A DNA stretch of 64,000 nucleotides, taken from NCBI RefSeq assembly GCF_040545805.1, contig NZ_JBEPMO010000008.1, positions 1 to 64,000 of the forward strand. Direction: 5' to 3'. Below, piece after piece: positions 25,981 through 35,400 of this stretch (its first letter is position 1; each line of letters begins with the position of its first letter). The notes under the pieces were generated by a model. It searched no databases, was not told where the DNA came from, and saw only the letters and a list, made by a program, of their open reading frames with translations. A program made the translations under genes and the position numbers. The stretch comes from Moheibacter stercoris (lineage in GTDB: Bacteria > Bacteroidota > Bacteroidia > Flavobacteriales > Weeksellaceae).

Positions 25981-26541
25981 ATGAGATTACGAATTTTATG
26001 TTTACTAACCGTTTCCTTGTTTTTTGTTCAATGTGAGAAAACTGAAAAAATTGAAATTGGTGCAATTACAGAAAAAACCCCAGAGGAAATTGCTTCTTAT
26101 GTGGAATATGCTCCTAGTTTTCAATTCAATTCCATAGAAGGAGAGGCCATTTCATTGGAAGATTTAAAAGGAAAAATTCTTTATGTTGATATTTGGGCAA
26201 CTTGGTGCAGACCTTGTTTGCAACAATTACCTGCTATGAAAGAATTGGAACAAAAATACAGAGATACCAATGTTCAATTTGTAAGTATTTCTGTCGATCA
26301 AGATAGAGACAAAGCTAAATGGGAGAAAATGGTGAAAGAAAAAGAAATGGAAGGTGTTCAACTATTTGCAGGAAAATCAACCTCTTTTAGTGCAGATTAC
26401 AAAGTGAATTCCATTCCTCGATTTTTAATTATTGGGAAGAATGGTGAATTAATCGATGATAACGCTCCTAGACCTATGAGTCACCTAACTGGAGGAATCA
26501 ATGAAGAATTGGTTCAAATTTTGGACAAACTAAACAGCTAA
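25981..26541 (+). CDS. TlpA-like thioredoxin-fold lipoprotein
   Basis: A 186-residue envelope thiol protein. The N-terminus is a lipoprotein signal (MRLRILCLLTVSLFFVQC, lipidated C18). The thioredoxin domain holds WATWCRPC (C76 and C79) and the cis-Pro segment NSIPRFLII. Such TlpA/ResA-like proteins reduce periplasmic disulfides, for example in cytochrome c maturation. The open frame extends 12 codons upstream, but ATG 25981 gives a clean lipobox and follows the promoter. DUF493 follows after 10 bases, probably in one operon. Confidence 0.9.
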   Translation: MRLRILCLLTVSLFFVQCEKTEKIEIGAITEKTPEEIASYVEYAPSFQFNSIEGEAISLEDLKGKILYVDIWATWCRPCLQQLPAMKELEQKYRDTNVQFVSISVDQDRDKAKWEKMVKEKEMEGVQLFAGKSTSFSADYKVNSIPRFLIIGKNGELIDDNAPRPMSHLTGGINEELVQILDKLNS

Positions 26542-26551
26542 ACAAATTGAT

Positions 26552-26839
26552 ATGAGTGATAAAGAAAAAGAAGAATTTTATATAAAATTCAAAGAGAGAC
26601 TTGAGAACACCACAGAATTCCCTTCAGATTACACCTATAAATTTATCGTTCCGACAGATAACAAACGATTGGCTGAAGTGCAACGTGTATTTGATGGCGC
26701 TCGTCCACAATTTCAAATGAAAGAATCCAAAACGGGTAAATACACTTCCGTAACGGTTGTGGTGTATGTTTTGGATGCAGACCAGGTAATTCATTATTAC
26801 CAACAAGCGGCATCTGTAAAAGATGTCATGATGCTTTAA
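26552..26839 (+). CDS. DUF493 (YbeD-like) family protein
   Basis: A 95-residue small cytoplasmic protein. FPSDYTYKFIVP at about 24-35 and KYTSVTVVVYVLDADQVIHYYQ near 63-84 fit the DUF493/YbeD family, an ACT-like fold of unclear role. It follows the TlpA-like gene by 10 bases and is followed by a terminator. Confidence 0.85.
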   Translation: MSDKEKEEFYIKFKERLENTTEFPSDYTYKFIVPTDNKRLAEVQRVFDGARPQFQMKESKTGKYTSVTVVVYVLDADQVIHYYQQAASVKDVMML

Positions 26840-26870
26840 TTCAAAATAGAAATCGAAATTAATCCTATAG

Positions 26871-26898
26871 ACCCTTTTCATTCGCAAAAGGGTTTTTT
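26871..26898 (+). terminator. Intrinsic terminator after the DUF493 gene
   Basis: ACCCTTTTC and CAAAAGGGT form a stem with a small loop, followed by a T-run. The prfC promoter box overlaps its 3' edge. Confidence 0.7.
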
Positions 26899-26899
26899 A

Positions 26900-26907
26900 T
26901 ATCTTTG
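26900..26907 (+). promoter_or_regulatory. -7 box (TATCTTTG) of prfC
   Basis: TATCTTTG is an exact TAnnTTTG match ending 18 bases before ATG 26926. The -33 region lies in the terminator hairpin and has no clear TTG. Confidence 0.5.
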
Positions 26908-26925
26908 CAACCGCAAAAAATTAGT

Positions 26926-28512
26926 ATGTCGTTAGAGAAAGAAATAAATCGCAGAAAGACCTTTGGTATTGTTGCTCACCCCGATGCTGGTAAAACTACC
27001 TTAACTGAAAAACTTTTATTGTTTGGTGGAGCTATTCAAGAAGCGGGTGCGGTGAAAAGTAATAAAATAAAGAAAGGTGCTACATCTGACTTTATGGAAA
27101 TTGAACGTCAGAGAGGTATTTCTGTTGCGACATCGGTTTTAGCGTTTGATTACAAAGGAAAAAAAATCAATATTCTCGATACGCCAGGTCACAAAGATTT
27201 CGCAGAGGATACTTTCAGAACCTTAACGGCTGTTGACTCCGTAATTGTAGTAGTTGACGTTGCGAAAGGGGTGGAGGAACAAACAGAAAAATTAGTGGAA
27301 GTTTGTAAAATGAGAAATATCCCAATGTTGGTTTTCATCAATAAGATGGACCGCGAAGGGAAAGATGCATTTGATTTGATGGATGAAGTTGAACAAAAAT
27401 TAGGACTTCATGTAACGCCTTTATCTTGGCCCATTGGAATTGGATCTACCTTCAAAGGAATTTACAACATTTGGGAGAAAAACATCAATTTATTCAGTTC
27501 AGAAAACAAACAAAAGATTTCTGATGCCATTTCTTTTGAAAATTTAGAAGACCCAGAATTGGAAACAGTTATTGGTGATACCTATGCAGAAAATCTTCGC
27601 AATGAAATCGAATTAATTTCAGAGGTTTATCCGCCATTCTCACAAGATGAATACATGGCTGGACAATTGCAACCTGTATTTTTCGGTTCGGCATTGAATA
27701 ATTTTGGTGTTCGCGAATTATTGGATGCTTTTGTGGACATTGCGCCCAATCCTCAACCCAAAGAAACCACAACTCGTATCGTTGAACCTTATGAAAAGAA
27801 TTTCAGCGGATTTGTCTTTAAGATTCACGCCAATATGGATCCGAAACACCGCGACCGTTTGGCTTTTATAAAAATCGTTTCAGGAAAATTTGAACGAAAT
27901 AAAAATTATTTACATGTTCGATCTGATAAGAACATGAAATTCAGTAGTCCCAATGCTTTCTTTGCCGATAAAAAAGAAATTGTAGACGAAAGTTTCGCAG
28001 GTGATATTGTCGGATTACACGATACAGGAAATTTCAGAATTGGAGATACCTTAACAGAAGGAGAAAAAATGATGTTCAAAGGAATCCCTGCTTTCTCACC
28101 TGAACATTTCCGTTATGTAAACAATGCTGACCCATTGAAAGCGAAGCAATTAGAAAAAGGTATAGATCAATTGATGGACGAAGGTGTTGCTCAATTGTTT
28201 ACACTTGAAATGAACAATCGTAAAATCATTGGAACGGTTGGTGCTTTACAATATGAAGTTATTCAATACCGTTTGGAACACGAATACGGAGCGAAAGTAA
28301 CTTACGAACCTATCTCCATACACAAAGCTTGTTGGGTAGAAGTTGACAATGAAAAGTCAGAAGAATTCTTGGAATTTAAACGAGTGAAACAGAAGTTTTT
28401 GGCAAGAGACAAATTCAATCAATTGGTATTCTTAGCAGATTCTTCTTTTACCATTCAGATGACACAAGAAAAATATCCAAGTGTAAAATTGCATTTCGTA
28501 AGTGAATTTTAA
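26926..28512 (+). CDS. prfC: Peptide chain release factor 3 (RF3)
   Basis: A 528-residue translational GTPase that recycles RF1/RF2 from the ribosome after peptide release. G1 is AHPDAGKTT (residues 17-25), the switch I region contains RQRGISVATSV, G3 is DTPGHKDF and G4 is NKMDREG. The C-terminal domain III (GALQYEVIQYRLEHEYGAKV) is the RF3 signature that separates it from EF-G. ATG 26926 is preferred over an upstream TTG because it gives MSLEKEINRRKTFGIVAHPD, the family's usual beginning, and clears the promoter box. Confidence 0.97.
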   Translation: MSLEKEINRRKTFGIVAHPDAGKTTLTEKLLLFGGAIQEAGAVKSNKIKKGATSDFMEIERQRGISVATSVLAFDYKGKKINILDTPGHKDFAEDTFRTLTAVDSVIVVVDVAKGVEEQTEKLVEVCKMRNIPMLVFINKMDREGKDAFDLMDEVEQKLGLHVTPLSWPIGIGSTFKGIYNIWEKNINLFSSENKQKISDAISFENLEDPELETVIGDTYAENLRNEIELISEVYPPFSQDEYMAGQLQPVFFGSALNNFGVRELLDAFVDIAPNPQPKETTTRIVEPYEKNFSGFVFKIHANMDPKHRDRLAFIKIVSGKFERNKNYLHVRSDKNMKFSSPNAFFADKKEIVDESFAGDIVGLHDTGNFRIGDTLTEGEKMMFKGIPAFSPEHFRYVNNADPLKAKQLEKGIDQLMDEGVAQLFTLEMNNRKIIGTVGALQYEVIQYRLEHEYGAKVTYEPISIHKACWVEVDNEKSEEFLEFKRVKQKFLARDKFNQLVFLADSSFTIQMTQEKYPSVKLHFVSEF

Positions 28513-28524
28513 TTCTTTTGATGC

Positions 28525-28617
28525 TTAAAAATCCTCCATTTTTGGATTGAGAAAATTCTCACACACCAAAAATACAATCAGGAAGCAAAAGAAAAATAGA
28601 AAAGTAAGTTTTTGCAT
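28525..28617 (-). CDS. Possible small hydrophobic peptide (30 residues)
   Basis: A short frame from ATG 28617 to TAA 28525 encodes MQKLTFLFFFCFLIVFLVCEN plus a short tail. It would form one membrane helix or an uncleaved signal. It sits in the 236-base gap between prfC and the M1 peptidase. No promoter box was found, and a chance frame in AT-rich DNA is quite possible. Confidence 0.25.
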   Translation of the reverse strand: MQKLTFLFFFCFLIVFLVCENFLNPKMEDF

Positions 28618-28748
28618 AGTAAGGATTTTAGTTTATAGATGGTGAAAATTCACAATGGTTGCGCCTCTTTCCATTAAATTTACAGATAAATTTTTGAACT
28701 ATTCATAAATTTTTAAAATTGTATCTTAGAACCATCAATTAAACAACT

Positions 28749-30392
28749 ATGAGACTTTTCTTTTTGGCCATGTTATTCCTATGCTTACCTGCTAAATCTC
28801 AAGTCCTTAACCATAAAACTCTCTTTACTAAACAAGATAGTTTACGTGGTTCAAACAATGATTTCAGAAATTGGTGGAATGTTTTGCATTATGACATATC
28901 TATCGAAGCAGATTTTGATCAAAAATTCATTAAAGGGAAGAATATTTTGAAGTTTGAAGTTGAAAAAAATGTATCTAAACAAATCCTTCAGATTGATTTA
29001 CAAGAACCTATGAAAATCACTTCCGCATTGTTGAATGGGAAAAAGCTCAAAAACATGGTTCGAGAAGGAAACGTTTATTTTTTGACTTTCAACGAAAAAT
29101 TGCAGAAAAATAAATCCTATCAATTGGAAATGAAATTTGAAGGAAATCCACGTGTAGCCAAAAATGCGCCATGGGATGGCGGATGGATTTTCAAGAAAGA
29201 CAAAAATGGAAACCCGTGGATGTCGGTTGCCTGCCAAGGTTTAGGAGCAAGTGTTTGGTTTCCCAACAAAGATTATTTAGGTGATGAACCAGACAAGGGC
29301 GCTAGATTAACGATGATTGTTCCCAAAAATATGATGGGAATTGCCATGGGGAATTTGAAAAAAGTCGTTCACTCAGAAAATTCCGATAGTTATACATGGG
29401 AAGTCGTGAACCCAATTAACAATTATAATATCATTCCTTACATTGGGAAATATGCAGAAATTAAGGATTCATATCAAGGCGAAAAAGGAAATCTACCTTT
29501 GAGTTATTGGGTTTTGGATTACAATGTTGAAGCGGCAACGCATCAATTTCAGCAAACAAAACCTATGTTGAAACACTTTGAACATTGGTTTGGACCTTAT
29601 CCATTTTATGAAGATGGATTTAAATTGGTAGAATCACCCCATTTAGGAATGGAACATCAGTCTGCGATTGCATACGGAAATCATTTTGAAAACGGGTATT
29701 TAGGAAGAGATTTATCGGGTTCTGGTTGGGGACTAAAATGGGACTTTATTTTAATTCATGAATCTGGTCACGAATGGTTTGGAAACAACATTACCAACAA
29801 AGATGTAGCCGATATGTGGATTCATGAAAGTTTCACTGCCTATTCTGAAACCTTGCATACACAAGAATTATTTGGCGTAGAAGCAGGAAACGATTATGTG
29901 ATTGGTACAAGAGTGAATATTTTAAATGACATTCCTATGATTGGACATTATGGAGTCAATCAAGAGGGTAGTGGTGACATTTATTACAAAGGTGCCAATA
30001 TGATCCATACCTTTCGTCAATTGTTGGAAGATGATGAATTGTTTCGTCAAATTTTGAGAGAAATGAATTCAACATTTTACCATAAAACGGTTACAACAAA
30101 AGAAATTGAAGATTTCATGAGCGTTAAAAGTAAAATTGATTTGACAGAGTTTTTCCATCAATATTTACGTACAACTCAAATTCCAATTCTTGAATATTCG
30201 ATTACTGGAAATGAATTGATGTATCGTTGGACCAATGTTGTAGACGGATTTGATATGCCATTGAAAATCGCTAAAACCAATAAATGGATTTATCCGACTC
30301 AACAATGGAAAACAGAAAAATTGGATTCAGAAACTGGCAAAAATTTTAAAATTGATCGTAATTTTTACATTCAAACCAAAAACATTCATTAA
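28749..30392 (+). CDS. Secreted M1-family aminopeptidase
   Basis: A 547-residue gluzincin with a signal peptide (MRLFFLAMLFLCLPAKSQ). The zinc site is HESGH (H337, E338, H341) with E360 as third ligand in WIHESFTAYSE. The exopeptidase motif usually written GAMEN appears as LGMEHQSA, a variant seen in secreted Bacteroidetes M1 peptidases. The protein is shorter than classic aminopeptidase N because the C-terminal helical domain is missing. It probably trims N-terminal residues from peptides in the periplasm or outside. It overlaps the convergent SdpI gene by four bases. Confidence 0.92.
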   Translation: MRLFFLAMLFLCLPAKSQVLNHKTLFTKQDSLRGSNNDFRNWWNVLHYDISIEADFDQKFIKGKNILKFEVEKNVSKQILQIDLQEPMKITSALLNGKKLKNMVREGNVYFLTFNEKLQKNKSYQLEMKFEGNPRVAKNAPWDGGWIFKKDKNGNPWMSVACQGLGASVWFPNKDYLGDEPDKGARLTMIVPKNMMGIAMGNLKKVVHSENSDSYTWEVVNPINNYNIIPYIGKYAEIKDSYQGEKGNLPLSYWVLDYNVEAATHQFQQTKPMLKHFEHWFGPYPFYEDGFKLVESPHLGMEHQSAIAYGNHFENGYLGRDLSGSGWGLKWDFILIHESGHEWFGNNITNKDVADMWIHESFTAYSETLHTQELFGVEAGNDYVIGTRVNILNDIPMIGHYGVNQEGSGDIYYKGANMIHTFRQLLEDDELFRQILREMNSTFYHKTVTTKEIEDFMSVKSKIDLTEFFHQYLRTTQIPILEYSITGNELMYRWTNVVDGFDMPLKIAKTNKWIYPTQQWKTEKLDSETGKNFKIDRNFYIQTKNIH

Positions 30393-30730
30393 TCACGAAA
30401 TTTCTCATTCAAGGCTTTTTCCACACGAAGAATTAAGACAATAACCATGAAAATGGTCATCGCAAGTCCTACCCAAATTCTTGTGTCTTCTTCCATTTCG
30501 AAAAATTTGCCCATAAAAGATGAAATTCCAAGAAAAAATCCAAGATTAATCATTTCTTTTGCGGCATAATCTTGTGCAAAATCCCATCTTTCTTGTGATT
30601 TCATAGATCTTGGCGTTCTATAACCATAAAGGGAATTGATTTTTTTAGGCGGATATTTTAGAAAGATAAAACCTGCCACTAAAAAGATAATTCCGCATAA
30701 AAGTGCAATTTCTATGATTTGATCAAACAT
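30389..30730 (-). CDS. SdpI-family small membrane protein
   Basis: A 113-residue protein with about three membrane helices (residues 7-24, 62-78 and 84-101). The segment INSLYGYRTPRSMKSQERWDFAQDYA between the first two helices is the SdpI/YfhL signature. SdpI in Bacillus gives immunity to the SdpC toxin, but most homologues, and this one with no sdpC nearby, have unknown roles. It is divergent from the DCC-family gene. Confidence 0.85.
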   Translation of the reverse strand: MFDQIIEIALLCGIIFLVAGFIFLKYPPKKINSLYGYRTPRSMKSQERWDFAQDYAAKEMINLGFFLGISSFMGKFFEMEEDTRIWVGLAMTIFMVIVLILRVEKALNEKFRD

Positions 30731-30787
30731 GGTTTTGGATTTAGAGACGAAATTATAAAATTCTTCAGAAATTCGTACCTTTCAACT

Positions 30788-31186
30788 ATGGAAAACCATC
30801 CGGTAATTTTGTTTGATGGCGTTTGCAATTTATGCAATTCATCTGTTCAATTTATCATTGAAAGAGATGTTGAAAATCGTTTCAAATTTTCTTCCTTGCA
30901 ATCCCAATTTGGTCAAAATTTCCTCAGAAAGCACCAATTGAATACAGAAACCTTTGATTCAATTTTGTTGGTAGAAAAAGATCAATATTATTCAAAATCT
31001 ACTGCAGCCCTGAAAATTGGTCAGGAATTGAAGGGATTGAAATGGCTCAAAGTGTTTTGGATTGTTCCGAAATTTATGCGCGATTTTGTTTATTCCATTA
31101 TTTCAAAAAATCGATACAAATGGTTTGGAAAGCAAGACAATTGCTGGATTCCAACGCCTGAATTGCGCGAAAAATTTTTGAATTGA
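30788..31186 (+). CDS. DCC-family (DUF393) thiol-disulfide oxidoreductase
   Basis: A 132-residue protein starting MENHPVILFDGVCNLCNSSVQF. The family-defining D-G-V-C-N-L-C block is at residues 10-16, with the redox pair C13/C16. The rest (FSSLQSQFGQ, LVEKDQYYSKSTAALKI, FVYSIISKNRYKWFG) matches the family. The ORF can be extended to 30719, but that would overlap the SdpI gene and add no conserved residues, so ATG 30788 is chosen. Confidence 0.9.
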   Translation: MENHPVILFDGVCNLCNSSVQFIIERDVENRFKFSSLQSQFGQNFLRKHQLNTETFDSILLVEKDQYYSKSTAALKIGQELKGLKWLKVFWIVPKFMRDFVYSIISKNRYKWFGKQDNCWIPTPELREKFLN

Positions 31187-31197
31187 ATGCATTAAAA

Positions 31198-31224
31198 AAG
31201 CGACCCAAAAGTCGCTTATATTTT
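31198..31224. terminator. Intrinsic terminator between the DCC and RlmL-like genes
   Basis: AAGCGAC and GTCGCTT form a seven-base stem around CCAAAA, with A/T runs on both sides. It serves the two convergent genes. Confidence 0.65.
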
Positions 31225-32377
31225 AATTATCTTTTTTCGAAGCCTTTTTACTTCCTTCATAAATATCGTATCGTAGAAAATCACATTCCAATTTCCCATT
31301 GAAAACTTTGATTTTTTTGGAAGGTCGAAGTCCGACATATTTTTTTGCCGATAAATCTGACGTGATGAACCAAGCAAAGGTATTCGGATATTTCGCTTTC
31401 AAGGTATCGCCGATTTCTTTGTATAGTTTTTCATTGTCGCTAATCAAACGTTCGTTGTATGGCGGATTGAAAAGCACCAAAACGGGAAACATATCTTTTT
31501 CAGATTTGAAAAAATCTTGGTATTTCACTTCAATGAATTCATCTAAACCAGCATGAATACTATTGTCTTCTGCCAATTTCAACATAGTTGAATTGATATC
31601 ATATCCGACAATTTTTCCATGAAATTCTTTGATTCGATTCAATCTAGTTTCCTTGATTTTTTCAAATAGATTTTCATCATAATCTTTCCAATTTTGAAAA
31701 GCAAAGCCCTTACGATGAACTTGTGGTGGAATGTTTGTCGCCATCATGGCTGCTTCGGTTAAGATCGTTCCAGATCCACACATAGGATCCAAGAAGTTTC
31801 CGTTTCCATCCCAACCAGCTAATTTCAACAATCCAGCTGCCAAAACTTCGTTGATAGGAGCAGGGCCTCCGTTTAACTTATATCCACGTTTATGCAAAGA
31901 TTGACCACTACTATCGAGAGATAAGGTCACTTTATCATGGCTAATATGCAAATTGAACCAGATGTCAGCATTTTCTTTGTCAACACTTGGTCTACGTCCA
32001 AATTTCTCTTGAAAACGATCGACCAAAGCGTCTTTCACTTTCAATGCAGCGTAATGCGAATGCGTAAAATAATCGGAATGAACGGTTGCATCAATCACAA
32101 AAGTTTGGTCGATATCCAAATAATCTTCCCAATTGAACTTTTTGAATCTTGCATATAAAAATTCCTCATTTCGAACGGAAAACGAATGAATCGGTTTTAA
32201 AATACGTAAAGCTGTAGCCAAACTATAATTTGCCTTGTATAGAAATCCTTGATCGCCATAGAATTCGACCAAACGATTTTTCACGACTATATCTGCTGCC
32301 CCTAAAGATTTCAGTTCATCTGCCAAAACGGTTTCGAATCCGAAAAAAGTTTTGGCTTGCATTTTAAAATTTTCCAA
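31223..32377 (-). CDS. THUMP-domain rRNA guanine-N2 methyltransferase (RlmL N-half-like)
   Basis: A 384-residue class I SAM-dependent RNA methyltransferase. Order: ferredoxin-like start and THUMP domain (about 1-160), then a Rossmann methyltransferase domain with LDPMCGSGTILTEAAM (SAM loop) and the catalytic NPPYNERL motif. It matches the N-terminal half of E. coli RlmL, which makes m2G2445 in 23S rRNA, and Bacillus YpsC/RlmL-like proteins. The rRNA target is an inference. Its 3' end lies next to the terminator shared with the DCC gene. Confidence 0.92.
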   Translation of the reverse strand: MENFKMQAKTFFGFETVLADELKSLGAADIVVKNRLVEFYGDQGFLYKANYSLATALRILKPIHSFSVRNEEFLYARFKKFNWEDYLDIDQTFVIDATVHSDYFTHSHYAALKVKDALVDRFQEKFGRRPSVDKENADIWFNLHISHDKVTLSLDSSGQSLHKRGYKLNGGPAPINEVLAAGLLKLAGWDGNGNFLDPMCGSGTILTEAAMMATNIPPQVHRKGFAFQNWKDYDENLFEKIKETRLNRIKEFHGKIVGYDINSTMLKLAEDNSIHAGLDEFIEVKYQDFFKSEKDMFPVLVLFNPPYNERLISDNEKLYKEIGDTLKAKYPNTFAWFITSDLSAKKYVGLRPSKKIKVFNGKLECDFLRYDIYEGSKKASKKDN

Positions 32378-32407
32378 GAATGAATTTTTTGCAAAATTAC
32401 ATTATTC

Positions 32408-35400
32408 TCATCGGTTTCGCACAGAAATATGTCCAGAAACCTTTTTGCCATCGCTAATGGTAATGATATACCAATAATCACCCGACGGAATTGGGTTTCC
32501 TAAGTACTTCGCATCCCAACGGAAATTAGCATCAATTTTACGATCTACAAATAGTTTTCCATAGCGATCAAAAATCTGAATATGCGCGTCTGGATGAACT
32601 TCCAATCCTCGTATTTCCCAGTAATCATTGATTCCGTCACCGTTTGGACTGATGAAATTTGGAATCCCTAAAACTCCAAATGTTTTAGCATCTGAGATAC
32701 ATCCGTATTTGCTTTTCGCAATTAAATCATGAATTCCACCCGGAACATTGTTCAAAATATAGGTATCATGCCATGTCAATCCGTTGTTATAGCTGTATTG
32801 ATATGGAGGAGTTCCACCAGTTGCAGAAATCGTAACTGTATGATCATTTACAACAATATTGGTAATGGTAGGTGGATTATCAAAAATAACTTCAATTTGT
32901 CTTTCTGCTGGACAACCATCCGCCGTTTCTCTCACAATTAACGTATGCATTCCTTCTTCTTCAAAAGTTACAGTAGACGAATTGCTTATAATTTCGCCAT
33001 CTGGATTCAACCAAAGGTATCCACCATACGGATCAAAGAAATTAAATATTCTCTCATCACCAGGACAATACGCAACATATTCTGGAAGTTCAAATTCTGG
33101 AACTGGCGCAACTTCGATGATGAATTCTGCAATTCCACCACAGTTTCCATCAGCATCCAATGCTCTTGCATAAATGGTTTGTGGACTTGAAGTATTCACA
33201 TAATTCGAAGGATTGGGAATAGGGTTCGCTCCAGTTTCCGCATCGTTCATTGATGTATGAAAAGTTAATATTGAGCCTGCTAAACCAAGAGATGTATTGA
33301 TTTGGTTTTGTAAGCTTGGTAAATTAAAACTCGTAAATCCATCATTGGGTTCCGTAGGTGAATCACATTCAAAATAAGTATTATCCAGTTCAGAGGTATT
33401 GATAACCGTTTCCAATTGAACCTCAATTATAGACCAACATGTATATTGGTTGGCCACACGTATAAATACAGTGGCAGAAATTGTCGTTGGAGTATAATTG
33501 ACAGGTAAAGCATTGGTTTGATTTTGTGCATCGGCCAAGGTTGCATAATATTCAAAAACCAAATCCGTAGAACCATCTGAAATCAAGGGATTGAAATTAG
33601 CCAAATTAAATTCAGCAGGTCCAAACATACTACATTCTTCGATTTGAGCAGTCTGCAACAAAGGTGCAGCACGGTAAATCAGTTCAAAAGAACCAACACT
33701 GATACATCCATTTTCATCTTCCAATCTCACCCAAATTGTTTCAGGAGAACTTATATTAATGTAATTAGTTGGAATCGCAATTATATCTGTATTGTTTCTT
33801 GCGCCAGTTTGACTTGTATGGTAGGTAATAACAACCGATGTAGGATCTGCACCGTTCAAGATTGCCGGTTCATGCAAGGTTAGATCGGTAGCAATTCCTG
33901 TTAAAACTTGATCTTCCGAACAATTTTCAAAATCTGGAATCGTATAGTCAATTGCATCTGGAGCAACTATCATAATTTCGAATGAACCAAATTGTACACA
34001 ATTTTGATCATCAACCAATCGTACCCATATCGTTTGAGTAGCCGAAGTGTTTTGATAAGCATTTGAATTCACAATTGCACCAACTCCATTTGCAGCATCT
34101 GGCTGATTCAAATGATAGGTAATGATATAATCCGCAGCATTTCCACCATTTAAAACGGATGCTAAATTTTCGGTTAAATCGATGGTAATTCCCGTTAATG
34201 TCATCGTTGGAGCACATTCTGACAAAGAATCGATTTCGTGAGTCAATTCTGTAGGTAAAGTTGTTTCGATTTGGAAGGTAACAAATTCTACACAGCCTTC
34301 AGCGCTAATTTTTCTCACCCAAATCGTTTGTGGAGAAGCCGTATTGATATAGGCTGTTGGATTGGCTATCGGTGCATTTCCAGTTCGCGCATCTGATTGG
34401 GTTAAGTGATAGGTAAAGGTGAAGTCGGCAGGATTGCTTCCATTTAAAATAAGGGCTTCGTGCTGGGTTAAATCGAAACTATCCCCAACTGGATTCATAT
34501 CCAAAGAACAAGCCAATAAATTTGGTAAGCCTGTCGTTAATTCTACGGGTGATGTAATTTCAATTTGAAAAGGTGTCACCACATAACAACCTACAATATC
34601 ATTCATTCTTACATAAATAGTTTGAGGAGAATATATATTGGTATAGGCATTTGGATTGACAATATTGTTTCCATTTCCAGCTTCTGCATCGGCTTGATTA
34701 ATATAAAAACGAATTTGGATTCCTGTTTGTGTTCCGACCATTTGATTTCCCGTAATCGTCAAATCAAAAATTTCGAAACCATCATCGTTTGTATCACATT
34801 TAACCAATGCATCAAAAGGATTGACCAAGGGAGTCATCCCCAAAGTTATTTCACGAATATATTCGTTGTTTGTTTCGCTAAATTCTGTTACAGTTCCTTG
34901 GCCCGTTCCATCATCATCGACTTTCGCACGGAATTCAAATGTGTTGGCTACAGACATCGGTACCGTTAAGGTTATGGTTCCAGATTCTGAGCCACCAATA
35001 GGAATGATGTTTTGAGTTGCTGAGGTACCAATTAATTCATTGTCTGCATAAAAGGCAATGGGAGTACCACCAGCTAAATCTCTAGTTGCAACATAATTTC
35101 CAACAGTATAGTCAATGACGATATCTCGATCATCACAACCTCCTTGAGCCACATCGCATTCAATCGTAGCGTCTGGCACCTCGGAATTTAATACAACCAC
35201 TAAATTATTGATGATAATTGCATCTTGTCCACTTGTTAACTTGATGAACAATTGATCATCACCTTCTTGTGTATTATTACTAATATCATACACATCTAAA
35301 TCCATGTTGTACAACGTATTGCTCCCAGTAAAAGAGTTTGTTCCGTTGAAAGCATTATTTGCAGGATTTAATGGCGGATTGCTAACAATAATGTTGTTGA

